Shown here one piece after another: positions 1 to 10,600 of a stretch of 64,000 nucleotides of DNA. The DNA is taken from positions 67,167,303-67,231,302 of the forward strand of contig JAYGXS010000004.1 of the NCBI GenBank assembly GCA_036362985.1. The letters run 5' to 3'. The translations under genes and the position numbers were made by a program. Origin of the DNA: Ligula intestinalis (lineage: Eukaryota; Platyhelminthes; Cestoda; Diphyllobothriidea; Diphyllobothriidae). Every line of letters starts with the position of its first letter. Position 1 is the stretch's first letter. The notes under the pieces were generated by a model. It ran no database searches. It was not told the origin of the DNA and was given only the letters and a program-made list of their open reading frames with translations.

Positions 1-324
1 AACGGGGTTCCTCTGCGTTTTGTATGCATTTAGGGATACCAGATTTCTGTCTGCTCTATACTTTCTAAACAATCTCCCCTTTTTTTTATCTCTTTCTTCA
101 GCGCTTGAGTCAGCCACTGAGGTTTGTTGTTTAGCTTCTTTCGTGTAATCGGACAGTGGTTTCTCAAGAGAGTATGCAATAACTCGGGCCGAACAGCTTA
201 TCTCGCTAACTCTTCTAGTAAACCAGTGTCAGCCTCGTGATCATGTCTAGGCGGACGTTACACGGTCAGAACTTCCAGGCTGGGTGATTTCGGTACCTTT
301 ATAGTAAGCCAGGCGGCCTCGGCG

Positions 325-588
325 CTACAATGAAACTGCTCTGTTTTTTTCCGAGACTAGCAGTCCATGTTTGACGTAAGTTATAATTCCTCCTCCTTGG
401 CGCCCTCTTCTATCTCTCCGGAACAGATTAAAGCCAGGTAGTGCCACGTCGCGGTCATCCACGTTTTCAGACAGCCAGGTTTCTGTCAGAGAGATAATTT
501 CGGGAGAAGGGTGATATATCTGCACTTTCAGTTCATCTAACTTGGACAACAGACTCTGTGCGTTGGTGTAGAAGAATTTCAGTAACAT
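325..588 (-). pseudogene. LINE ORF2 N-terminal AP-endonuclease fragment
   Basis: An 87-residue open segment resembles the start of the apurinic-endonuclease-like domain of CR1/Jockey-type LINEs. It shows an early FYTNAQSLLSKLDELK motif, then IISLTETWLSENVDD, where the Glu matches the conserved catalytic Glu of the family, then GGGIITYVKHG. In a live element this enzyme nicks target DNA to prime reverse transcription. The frame breaks after about residue 80 and no intact catalytic domain is present, so I call it a relic. Confidence 0.65.
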
Positions 589-1203
589 ATTTTGGTGAAT
601 TTAGTCGCGGTGGAATTTGAACTTCGTTTGACTGCGGCTGTGTAAGCCACGCGCAGGCCATTGTTCGAAGTATTATCAGTTGGTTCAATAACCTCCTTTT
701 CCTGTAAATAATCTTCCCGTTCGAGATTTTCAGGCTGGTCTTGCAATTTTTTCTTCTCGAAAGTAATTTAGCAGCAAGTTCTCGACGTTTGAGCCATTCC
801 GCTAGAGATTACTCCGGCTGAAAAACTTCTTTGTGTGACTGGCAAAGGCTGGTCTTTTTTGATAGGATCAGTTGAACGTGTTCGTCATTTTGCATCACAA
901 TTTTTAGAGGTCGTGGTCGCGGCGTACCTGTGGCCTGTTCAGGTTTTTTTCGATTCTAGATGATTTCAGAACTGGAAATTCCAAACCTGGCTCAAACAGA
1001 TCGTTTAGAACACGATTAAAGGATGCCATGTCCTCCGCGTTATGGTCTGAACTGACTGAAGTACATTCCTCTATGCCCTGGACAATAATACAGTGTTGTC
1101 GTCCCTGTGGGTGTTGGAAGACTTTTTCAACAGTTTTTGTTATATTGGCCTCTGTGAGACTCGAGCTCGGGATGGCCGATGTAGATGGTTCCCCAGCATG
1201 AGC

Positions 1204-1955
1204 CTAATTTCTGTTGTTATGTGTATTCGGGAAGCCAAGCCCTTCGTTGTTGCATGTCATTTCGGTGTTGGACACGGTCTCTAAGTTGGCCTCAGAATCC
1301 GTGTCTGCGATCTGCGAGCTTGGGCTGGCAGTGGGCCTCGAGCTAGGACTGGCTGGCGTCAATATTTCGCCAGTATTGACTTTGCTGCTGTCGCTAGGGA
1401 GGCTCGCGAGTTCAGGCACGGCAGCTTTAGACACCTTCACGCTAGGTGTTGGCTCAGTCTTGCAATTTTTTATAAGAGCCTTAGGTTTTGGTGGTGGCCC
1501 AGCCGTCCCTTTGTTTTCCACAGCGGGGGTGTTCGAATTAGCCTCCACTGTGGCTGCATGGTCAACTATGGGGGCCTGTACTTTAGGTATAGGCACCCTC
1601 GTAGGTTTCTGAGGTGTTCTACACGTAAGCGCAACAGCTGTCAGGTTTTCTGTTGACACGAGGGTGTGCTGGATAAAATCTCTCATGCCTTCTATTTCTT
1701 CCTCGAGTTTTTTCTTTGAAACGAGGGTCTGCAGCATAAACTCCTGCATATTTTTACTACGTCGACAAGTTTATCAAACTTTGAGGCTAGCACATAATAT
1801 CCGTCGCAATTGTCTACTACTTGCGTCAGTCGCACCCAATTGGTAAGACTTTTTGATCTTGTTTCACACCGTGCGTCGGTGGCGTAATGGCTAGAGACGC
1901 TGCCTCGTGAAGGAGCGGTTTTGAGTTCGAGCCCACCTCGCGCCAAATTTTGCAT
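1204..1955 (-). pseudogene. LINE ORF1-like protein relic
   Basis: Two overlapping minus-strand frames (1955-1692 and 1749-1204) together give a short coiled-coil stretch (LASKFDKLVDVVK, then LVSKKKLEEEIEGMRDFIQ) followed by a long Pro/Ser/Thr/Ala-rich low-complexity region. The change of frame near 1750 points to a frameshift. ORF1 proteins of LINEs bind RNA and often have a coiled coil. No zinc knuckle or RRM is visible, so the assignment rests on position upstream of the endonuclease fragment. The long plus-strand frame here is an antisense shadow. Confidence 0.45.
1873..1943 (+). repeat. tRNA-like sequence, probably a SINE head
   Basis: The stretch has an A-box-like TGGCGTAATGGCTAGAG and a B-box-like GAGTTCGAGCCC at tRNA-like spacing. 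The first and last bases do not form a clean 7-bp acceptor stem. It is preceded by TTTCACACCGTG, also found beside the SINE copies at 27889 and 39738. A tRNA-derived SINE or tRNA pseudogene fits better than a working tRNA gene. Confidence 0.4.
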
Positions 1956-2099
1956 TTAGCTTCTGGTCTGCATAACTGCGTACAACAATTGTATTTTCAA
2001 AACAAAAGGTTAAGATATGGAGTTTTTGTCTTATATACGAGATAGAAAACCTAAGGCTTCGCTTTGCTGATCCAAGAATCATTTAGGAGTCGAATCTTT

Positions 2100-2714
2100 T
2101 TACTTAACACGATCGTGTTTAGAAATTAAGCAGCAGAGCTTTGACTGACTACTAGGTAAATGTCTAAACTTGTAAACTTAGTTCAGGGTTGATAAAAACA
2201 GGCGTAGCAACCGAGCTAGTTTAGTTTGTAAGTATGCAGTAGGTAATTCCAATGCTGGTATCAAAACAAATTTGATATAATATAATAGAGCGACTCAGCC
2301 TTTGTCGTTTTTTATCCTGCTCCTTGGTGTGTACTAGTTTCTGAGAGTTTCCCAGCACCAGCGTTGTGGGCGTTTGGCTTTTCCGATTTCGTTTAGGAAG
2401 AGTTTGAACGATAGTCTGCTTTGATAGTTACAAAGTAACCATGCGAGCAGATGGATTAAGAGTCAGATGGCGATTAAGGAGAGGAATACTATGGTACAGT
2501 TTGTTCAGTGAACAAATTTTGTTAGTATACTGCTTTGCACGTAAATCCAGTATGTTGTTCTTGACACGCTATCTTTTGATCGTTGAAAACAAGTATTCTT
2601 CTCTTGACACGCCACTGCTTAAAAATTTCAAACCGCGCGCGGGCAAGAGTTTTTCAATGCTAAAAAAAGTTTTATATATCTCGTATGCGAGTACCTTGTT
2701 TCTTCTGTGCCACC
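2100..2714. other. No recognised gene or repeat
   Basis: A frame at 2441-2749 gives a hydrophobic and Arg-rich translation with no family resemblance, and it runs into the LINE relic at 2715. I see nothing supportable here. Confidence 0.5.
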
Positions 2715-2868
2715 TTAGAACAGTCGCTTGGGCAGGCACCTGTTACTAATCCTTATGACTTGGCCGCTAAAACTCAATTTCATCTCACGAATAGAAGCGA
2801 ATATTCGTGTCTCAGGTTCTTGTTGTAAAGAAGGCAAAGGCGTGATCACTGGGACATTGCCTGAATTA

Positions 2869-2910
2869 GCCTGAAGTTTCGGCTTCATACAGGAGGCTAT
2901 CATCAGAGAA
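2869..2910 (-). ncRNA. Hammerhead-ribozyme-like PLE tail
   Basis: On the minus strand CTGATGA is followed by a decayed stem II (AGCCTC...GAAGCC) and GAAACTTC. The core bases are largely kept, but stem II has mismatches and stem III does not pair as in other copies, so it is probably inactive. Confidence 0.45.
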
Positions 2911-3333
2911 AATGAAAGAACGGCAAGCAGTGGCATGTTTTGCAGTCCGGCTAAGAGGAAATGGGGGGTGGGTGAGTGAGGGGATAGCATTCGTATTTGA
3001 TTGAGTCCACCCTCACGCTCACTTCGCTCCCGTATTGTCTCGGCGTGCGTCCTTGGCGTAATGGCCTGGATGTCAGACTTCAGCTCTGTCAACGGGCATT
3101 TGGATATACCGTCCCGTTATTTTGCCCTTCGTTCGCGCCACCAAAAAGCACGGCCCAGTTCGTGTCCCGGCGCGCTAGGGCCGCTCGCCATAACTCCAAA
3201 AACGCACGTCGAGATGCTATGGGAGACGTCGTGGGTGTAAACGTGGACCAATCACGAATGCTATCCCCTCCCCCAACCACCCGTTTCCTCGTAGCTGGGT
3301 AACAAATATATGCCAATACTTGCTATTCTCTCG

Positions 3334-3375
3334 TCTTCGCTGATGATAGCCTCCTGTAAGAAGGTGAAAACTCAT
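3334..3375 (+). ncRNA. Hammerhead-ribozyme-like PLE tail
   Basis: CTGATGA (3340-3346), then a decayed stem II and GTGAAAACTC. This is the inverted partner of the copy at 2869-2910. The broken stem II suggests it is not catalytic. Confidence 0.4.
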
Positions 3376-3929
3376 GCTAGTATAAGTGCTGTTTTAGTGA
3401 TAGCACCTTTGTCTTCTATTTGATTGTATCTCTCCCAAAATGGCGTGGACAGTGACGACTCTAGTGTGGAGGTTTCTGTCTTGCCACCTCAAATTGAGTA
3501 TTCTGCGGAGACAGCTGCGGTAAAATCGGCAGAAATTCCCAGCTTGAATCTCATGAATGGACCATATCCCGTCACTGTGGAGGAGCGTGCTCATGATGAC
3601 AGCTCGATGCATTTCCAGTTGACAAAGATCGTAGCGATTTAAAAGTACGTGTTACAGCCAGCCACAGACCTAGCTGTTCGAATGATCTGAATGGCGGGTT
3701 CCGTGTCAATCATTTTGTTTCCTGAGGCCATACTTCGTATGGAGGTAACTTTTTCTACTACAGACACCTACACAGAATCAATGTGAATATCCCATAGCAC
3801 GTTTCTATCACACCTTCGTGTGCGGTAATCGCGGGATGATGAGCGGCGGAATCATGTAGAAAATAACGGTCATAACCTGATAAGTTAGTCACTGTTTTTA
3901 TTTGAGGGGGTGTTAAGCTTCTTTACGAG

Positions 3930-4170
3930 GTAGTTGCCATGTGACTGATTCTCTTGCCCAGGCAATGTCTCAGTACGCAGTATGGGTGCGGCAAGTCGTT
4001 GCGCTGGTTGATGGACTGCGGACCTGCAAAACATGACCCGAGCAGCTCCCGGCTCACGCGGTTGGCACCTATTGCGAAGAGCTCGGCCTCGTTAAACTTA
4101 AAAATATGACCGAGTGAGCAGCTGCAACCTGGGAGCTAGCGTCTTTCTTCCTCACCGCCGCTGACGCGAA
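3930..4170 (-). mobile_element. PLE GIY-YIG relic
   Basis: Read on the minus strand, this matches the C-terminal GIY-YIG coding part of the PLE at 55039-55758: a tract for histidine-containing AHS.GHIFKFNEAE-like residues, then REL, the serine/glutamine PQSIN segment and PYCVLRH-like residues. Stops and indels prevent a long frame. Confidence 0.55.
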
Positions 4171-4315
4171 AATTATGCTCGCTGTCGTCAGGGTTATTGC
4201 AGCGGCGGTGACGGTTACAAAATTTATAATTGTGCAAAGTAATACTCGGTAAAAAGGCTACTTATATAGCACTAGATACTCCTATTGACTTTAAACGCTA
4301 TGCTCAAATGTACAC

Positions 4316-4520
4316 AAGATTGGACCAATCAAATTGAGGGGTAACCTTCTGACTGACTGTCGGGCTGGACAGAGTGATAGCGCAGAACACTAATCATGGA
4401 CGGCGGCCTGATCAAGCTCTCCACTCGCGCGGCTTACACTGATCGATAGGAAACCGTGGGACGAGTTATCAGGACAGCGTGATAGCTGGTTGTTAGGCCT
4501 GCCCAAAACCGCATTCGGTG
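4316..4520 (+). repeat. Dispersed repeat R1, copy 1
   Basis: This about 205-base stretch is similar in direct orientation to 8294-8500. Shared landmarks are GATTGGACCAATCA, ACAGAGTGATAG, GCAGAACACTA, CGATCGATAG or TGATCGATAG, and GGGACGAGTWATCAGGACAG. No coding potential or terminal repeats are seen. The class is unknown. Confidence 0.6.
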
Positions 4521-4761
4521 CTGAGGCTCCGTTTGGCCAAAGCAAGCACCACCAGATGGTCGAGCAATCATCACGTCCAATTCCAGCATGTGTTGTGGAA
4601 GTTCAGCAGGTCATGGGCCGCACGCCGGCCAGCGCACAATCGGGCAATTTTTCACGATAGTGGAGTTGACACTTGTCCTAGGTGTCCAGTTGCATAATGA
4701 CTGTATTCTATAAATGCTGCTACGCCCTGTACATGAATTATTCACTTCGGTTATTGTCTTT

Positions 4762-4803
4762 GTCTCTGATGAAGGATTTGAGAACGATTTAGAAACGTCG
4801 GAC
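4762..4803 (+). ncRNA. Hammerhead-ribozyme-like PLE tail
   Basis: CTGATGA at 4766-4772, GAAA at 4792-4795, and GTC ending at 4799. Stem I can form between GTCT (4762-4765) and GGAC (4800-4803). In the copy at 23073 the 3' strand is AGGC, a G-U/A-U swap that keeps pairing. Stem II (GGATTTG...CGATTTA) is degraded. The tail continues with GAATAAA and TTGTCCCAGCGAT, as in other copies. Confidence 0.55.
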
Positions 4804-5589
4804 GAATAAAAATCTTGTCCCAGCGATAATATATTCTTCTTCGTATTCTCTCCAATAAAACACTCTTCCCATCTAAATACATGGAGGCGACGCCGGTCGT
4901 TATCAAAAGTGAATCGAAAGAGGGCATTTCGTCAAGTATAAACTGCAAAGGAAGTGAAAGTTTCTGCCAACTGGATATGCGGAAGAATCTTTTGTGTATA
5001 TTTTCCACAAAATATATTCATATTCATAAAAGCTTCGAAAAGCACATATTAAAATTCACAAAGTACTTAAAGAGTCACTTTTTTTTTACAAATTCCGCTT
5101 TTTCTGGCGATTGAAAAGAAACTTCTTCAAAAGTCGGCATTCTGGGATGACATAATTAATTCACATTGTTAGCGAGAATTTCTTGAAATTGCTAGGTGTG
5201 CATTTCATGATGAAATCAATCAACGTTTGCGCCCCCAAAAATTATTCCGTTGCTTCGTGGGTGAGACCTGCTGGCATTAATATACCTGTCTGTTAAGCTT
5301 CCAGGATACTTGTATCCCAGATCAACAACATGAAACAAGGAGGTTGACAGAGGCCAGATGTGGGAGACAGTCTGCTAGTTTTCCTGAGCTATCGAACACT
5401 CTATAATTCCCATTTTTAGCATAAAAATGTAAGCAGATGATCAGGAAGTGGACTTTTTTTAGACGTTTGAAGGCACAGCTGAAGCCTGACTATCGCCGCT
5501 GTTAAGCTTCTTTTTTCTGCAGCAACGCGAATCCACACTTTTGGCTTTCGTTTCCAAGCATGACCTAAAATATCCAAAGGTGGCAATAG

Positions 5590-5905
5590 CTTATATGCTC
5601 CTCCATCCCCTAAGTAGCAGTACCAGCCTCAGTTTCACTGAGTCTGCCTTGACACCTACTGAAGGTGAGTGAGTGTAGGTGGGGCAGTGGTTAAGCGCAA
5701 AAGTCTACTCTCACTTAAAACTAAGTTAAGCGGTGTTTCTGGCCTGCTTTGGAGTAAGCGGCCTATGCACGAGCGCGTTCGTTCATCTTGACTTTGTCTT
5801 GTCACCGGTTCAAACGAGTGACGGTTTAAAGTGAACTAGACAGTTACGCTTCTATTGCACTCGAATCTCGTCTCTGACTCCAGTTACCAGCCTTGCTCTT
5901 GGGCG
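5590..5905 (-). repeat. Dispersed repeat R2, copy 1
   Basis: The reverse complement matches 42510-42835, sharing CACTCACCTTCAGTAGGTGT and the CCGGTGACAAGAC tract. No ORF or clear terminal repeat is visible. Confidence 0.55.
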
Positions 5906-6121
5906 TATGGTGGACGTCATTGAACTCGCTGGTCAAACCATCGTCATCATCATCATGCGTAATATACAAATGCTTCAGCGGCTCATTATCGATTGACCCA
6001 GTGCGCGTACTAACTGCGCACTTTCTCTGATTATTGTAAAACGATTGGCAATAAATTGCGGGTTTTATTAAAGTTCAAGTCCTTCAACGTACCGCAGCGC
6101 CACTTTCACAAACTGGACACT

Positions 6122-6463
6122 ATGCGAACATTGTTTTTGTTTCTGCTACTCGGCTGCTTCCAAGCCGCAAACGCTTTCGATGTTTTCGGTTTCGGTGGCC
6201 TCGCAGGTGGATTCCGGCAATCCGCGGAGGAAAATCAGGGAGTAAATCCACTTGGAACTGTTCTCAGGGCAACCCACGGCGGATTGAAAGTAATGCGCCA
6301 CGTCGACGACCTACATCAGGTAGCTAAACAACTAGAGGATAAACAATATCGTCGACCTGATGAACAAGTCATTCGGACTGCCAACGGCAAGGTAATAACC
6401 GGACATGATAGCGGGCCGGTCACTATGGACTACACTATTCATGTTGAATCAAAAGACGACTAA
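6122..6463 (+). CDS. Small predicted secreted protein, intronless
   Basis: The 113-residue frame starts at the first ATG. It opens with a textbook signal peptide: MRT, a leucine/phenylalanine-rich core (LFLFLLLG), then CFQAANA as a plausible cleavage site. The mature part is about 95 residues. It starts with a Gly/Phe-rich tract (FDVFGFGGLAGGF) and ends with a charged tail (HVESKDD). There are no cysteines after the signal peptide and no membrane segment. A polyA signal lies 76 bases past the stop. The frame is open upstream to about 6056 but without an ATG. I recognise no family. It lies 0.9 kb upstream of the RhoGEF exons on the same strand and looks like a separate gene. Confidence 0.65.
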   Translation: MRTLFLFLLLGCFQAANAFDVFGFGGLAGGFRQSAEENQGVNPLGTVLRATHGGLKVMRHVDDLHQVAKQLEDKQYRRPDEQVIRTANGKVITGHDSGPVTMDYTIHVESKDD

Positions 6464-6538
6464 AACCCCAATGAACGGCAGTGTTTTTGTCTATAGTACT
6501 TCTTACTGTTTGTTTGCTGTTTTTTACTATGCGTATTT

Positions 6539-6544
6539 AATAAA
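6539..6544 (+). terminator. Polyadenylation signal AATAAA
   Basis: A canonical AATAAA lies 76 bases downstream of the stop codon of the secreted-protein gene, inside T-rich 3' sequence. It supports that ORF as an expressed gene. Confidence 0.6.
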
Positions 6545-6599
6545 ATAATGTCAATGTGTGACAGTGGCATGATTTCAAACATATTTTTTTCCAAAACGA

Positions 6600-7382
6600 C
6601 CGGTTCGAATGAACAGAAATGGCTGGGCAGAAAGGTTACATATTCTGATTAACTACTAGCTGATTCGAGGACGTGGATTACTGGAGATGAGCCACCTAGT
6701 GCATCCTCCAGATAACTGACTACTTGCGGACACTCAAACGACTCCGATTTTCTGACCAGAAATGAATCTGACGTGAATTCGATCGGCGACTAGGATTCTT
6801 GTTACTATCACCTTTACAGCGACGTTTTGATAGTTTACATACGCTGTACTTCTTACTCGTTGAAAATACCTTTCAGCGACCTCATCGACCCTGTAGACTG
6901 CACGCTAACGGGCAGCTAAATAATGCCATCTGAACCAGTGTTGTTTTTACTTTGAGGCAACAAAGCCAAAAAGAGGGCATGACTGTTAGGTTAATAAGAA
7001 AATGTATAGATGATACGCGTTGGAACTCACTGTGTCTATTTTGTTCAGAATAAATCTGGTTGTCCTCCAGGTTTTGTATAGATAAATAAAACTTAGGTTT
7101 AGTTTGATGTGGGTAATTCACTCCCTTTATGGACTTCCATGACACCGATAGCATTTCGTTATATATTTTATTCTTTAGCCCCCTGTTGCACGGATGCTTT
7201 TCACTAATTTTCTTCCGGCAAAAAATGATATTTTGCACACGTGGGACAAATTATCCGTACTTTGCAAGCGCACTTATAAAAAACTGCAAGACTCATATTC
7301 GATCGCCGTGAGAAACAGCCTACAGGAAATTTGTAGTCCTTATTTTAGGAAGTAATTGAGAAGTCTGAAAGATGGTACTTAG
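6600..7382. other. No recognised feature
   Basis: Only short frames without family resemblance are present. This is probably intergenic sequence, or 5' intron of the RhoGEF gene. Confidence 0.4.
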
Positions 7383-7670
7383 TGCGCGTTTCACTCTGAT
7401 TCTATGCCGACAATATCCTTGTTTCTACTGTCATCTAGGAATGACTCCGATTCGCTTGCAAACTCGGCTAAGGAGACCAATATCCGTACGATGGCAAAAC
7501 TGGGGCAGTCAGAGAACTCGCTGAACACGGCCACATCGGATGTGGTTTCAAAATCCCCTCCTGACGCCAGCTTGCATATCAAGCCCAGAGCTGTCAGGTT
7601 GAAAAATCAGCTGGCCCACAGTGTGAACGGAGAAGGCGATATGAGTCCAAACAGTACTTGGGGTCGTAAG
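7383..7670 (+). CDS. RhoGEF exon a (N-terminal, Ser/Asn-rich)
   Basis: The frame is open from an AG at 7381-7382 to the donor GTAAGT at 7671. An ATG at 7404 could be the true start instead. Residues such as LLSSRNDSDSLANSAKETN look like a disordered phospho-rich region. The exon ends one base into a codon (phase 1), which matches the next exon. The 5' boundary is uncertain. Confidence 0.55.
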
Positions 7671-10600
7671 TTTCATCCTGACATTTTACTAACTTGACAT
7701 CTTAGAATTTTAGTTTTTTGCCCTTTTGCATATAAGGATACACATGAGATTTCTAAGTCCTACCGATTCAGCAGCCTTTCATGGTAAAACATGGGCGTCT
7801 GATGAATGTGAAAAGGACTGCTGTACAGCTCTAACCAGATGGGTCTTTTTTGGTTTTCACTCAAATCAACGTAAGGCTTCACCGACAAGTAAGGATTATT
7901 TAACAAGTTTTCTTCATGGCGATAAAATAGTATGGACTGGAATGTTGAAAAGTGCAGGAGGGGAACACTGAGTCGTTGCTTTTTATTTTTGACATAAAAG
8001 AACGCTACCTTTCTGGAGTAAGTTATGTCAAGGCAGAGGCGATGAAAAACGCCCTTGCATATCCGACCAACAGTTCATGCTTTATTCACCTATCACTTTC
8101 CACCTCTCTAGATCGGTATTTAATTGGGTAGTTGATTTTGTCTTTTATATAAGGAATTGTTGTGAATTTTGCCAAAAGCCACAATTTTAGCGTCTAATTA
8201 CGCCTTGTGCGAGTCCCCAAGGAAGATACAAGAAGAGCGCAAAAGAAGAAGTCTTTTAGTATACCCAATACAGAGTATTTATGGCAAGTAGACTAAACAG
8301 ATTGGACCAATCAGATTGTGGCCTCAAGAGAGGGATAATACTCCGAGTGGTTTTTGGGTTGAACAGAGTGATAGGGCAGAACACTAGTCAAGGCCGATGG
8401 CTTGATCGATTCTATCACTCGCTTGGCTTGTACCGATCGATAGTGCACTATGGGACGAGTAATCAGGACAGCGTGATAACGTGTCAAGAGGCCTACCCGT
8501 AAAAGCAATGACCGTATGCAATTGAATAAGAGGTCACACAATTTTATGACGATAAACAGTCCCGAGTACTCTGTCGATTTTTTCTTATAAGATATAGACT
8601 TAATTCTAATTACCTAAAGGCCCACGAACTCAGACCCTCAAACTGCTTGCTGTTGTTGAGGTTACTTTATCTAGTAGTGCAGCTTATGCGACTAGTAACA
8701 ACGCCGAATATTTTGGGACTTCCTTGTAGTTGAGAATTTCAAAGAACCGATGTATACGTTGTCCATCTTCCGAAATAGCAAATCAGTGTTTCCACTTGAC
8801 CAAGCTGTAGTCTTACCTAGTACTGGGTGCTGTAAAACTTGGAGTTTAAATCGTTCTGTATACAAAGCTCAACACATGCGTTCCGTCGCATAAGCTACGA
8901 GTTAATCAGGCCCGAAGTCTATCAACAAGCGCTATGATTTCTCGTTACATGTAGTTTCTTACGTCAGCATCAAAAATGACGTACGAAAACAAGTTCGTCC
9001 TTTCAGCCCCCTTTGGATAACTCCAACATCCTAATTGACGTTTGAACCTCGTCATTTTGGTTTGTTCACGTGAGGAAACATACAAGTTAATGAAGGTCAT
9101 GGTATGAACGGAGAGTAAATCTGTTATTCAGGCATACACTCCTCTGTCACCTGATTTCTGCACCAACAGTCCTGAAAATGTGTTCAAGGTTAAGCCTTTT
9201 GCACCTTCAAGAACCACAGGCGTCAGTAAATAGCGATAACACGCGTTTTTTCTATGTATCTTAGGCTAAATTACAAAGGCTTACCTCTCAAAATGATGAC
9301 AGGTGTCAGTGAGAAGTGTACAGGCACTTCCAGCTCTGGCTAAAATATTAGCTTATATAATTCTAAAATATCTACTCCACCAGGCCACACCACTATATTT
9401 CTTCTCATAAGGATACATAAAAGATAAGGTCTAGGCTGGGAAACTTGCAACAGTTGCTGAATTGAGAGAAGCCATTGAACATGAATGCGACCAAGGGAAT
9501 TGGTTCATGATGTGTGCGATTCCATTCTTGCACGTTGTCAGCAGTGTCTGGATCAAAAGGGATGTTAGTTTGCGCACATGCAGTGACAAGTAACTATAGA
9601 ATTATGCTTGTAAATATTTTTACACTTTTTAAATAATAAAATTATAATAAACACCAGGTTTACAATTATATAAAATGGTAAAAATCATTGCCGAGAGTCT
9701 GATCAACTGCGTACTATACACACAGGCAATGTCTATGTAAAACGTTCAATGAAGCAATCTGATGAACGCATTTTGTCAAACTTATTTTGCCAGACTTTGG
9801 TTCAAAAATGTCTTCAAAACATTTTTGAAAAAAATAGTTTTTTCTTTTCTATATAGCAGCTGCAAGAATGGGACGTCACAGACTCTCATCTGCCTATTCC
9901 ACACCCGCTCTTCATCGTCTTAGTTCAGTGTCATCCAAGGTAAGCAATAAAGGAGTACGCTTAATACTTTATATGGCATCCACTGTCTCCCACTAGCCTT
10001 TCATCCCATTTGGGGGTATTTTGAAGGTCAAACATTTAGCTTTTCGTTTGGAATTGGTAAATAGATTTTGCGCCAGGCTGGAAAACACGAAAATAATAAA
10101 ATGGATCCGACAAAGCAGAGGGAGACCAGAATGGCCATTTCTGGCGTGTTAGGTGTCATCAGCCAGTCATACCCAATCTCGATCCCCAATCAAGATTTGA
10201 ACCGGAGACATTTGGTCATTAAAGTTTCCACTCTACCGTTGCGCCACGGGCTCGCTACCCTAACGGTTGAGATCGGGAATATGATGAATACATAGCACTC
10301 ATCGATCTGGTAGAGGAACAGTTTAGTTTCTCTTCACTTAGAAGCTCACAATTAGAGCCCGCGCAGGCAGTTTCATGGTAACTTTGAGAACAGGATGGAA
10401 TGGATCCGATAAAACAACAGGAGATCAGGATGGCCATTTCTGGCTTGTGGTTCTGGTAAGGTGGTAAAGGCTTCTGGTGGTGCAATGGTAGATTGGCAAA
10501 CTCAATGACCACAGGTCCCGGGATTCAATCTCGGGGGTTGCAACCCTTGTGGTCGGCTATGTCTGGCTGATGACGGCTAACAAGCCAGAAATAGCTATTC

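Larger units (their letters stand above)
1..1960 (-). mobile_element. LINE (CR1/Jockey-like non-LTR retrotransposon), 5' half, decayed
   Basis: On the minus strand a coiled-coil and Pro/Ser-rich ORF1-like segment (1955-1204) is followed by an AP-endonuclease-like ORF2 start (588-325), in the ORF1 then ORF2 order of a LINE. The copy runs off the left edge of the window, so the reverse transcriptase would lie outside. Between 1204 and 588 the frames are broken. The family is inferred from domain order and the endonuclease motif; the clade is uncertain. Confidence 0.6.
2795..3415. mobile_element. PLE tails in head-to-head inverted pair with GIY-YIG C-terminal relic
   Basis: Bases 2795-3010 on the minus strand and 3240-3415 on the plus strand match each other, sharing ACGAATGCTATCCCCTC and the hammerhead-like tail. 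Between them, plus-strand 3040-3180 encodes a GIY-YIG C-terminal segment (VNGHLDIPSRYFALRS), as in the PLE copies at 13371 and 41209. Both 3' ends point outward. The element is 5'-truncated with no intact ORF. Confidence 0.6.
2715..3615 (-). mobile_element. LINE RT C-terminal relic split by a PLE insertion
   Basis: Minus-strand 3612-3394 encodes YRSCLRRILNLRWQDR, and 2793-2715 encodes LSFSGQVIRISNRCLPKRLF. Both belong to the C-terminal region of a common metazoan LINE ORF2, where the segment resembling LRRILNLRWQDR normally precedes one resembling SGHLVRM..RLPKRLF by a few dozen residues. Here about 600 bases of PLE sequence (2795-3415) lie between them. I read it as one LINE remnant interrupted by a later insertion. 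Confidence 0.6.

Noticed and set aside
1214..1612. Plus-strand 132-residue open frame
   Set aside because: It is antisense to the LINE ORF1 relic, and its composition mirrors the Pro/Ser-rich coding strand.
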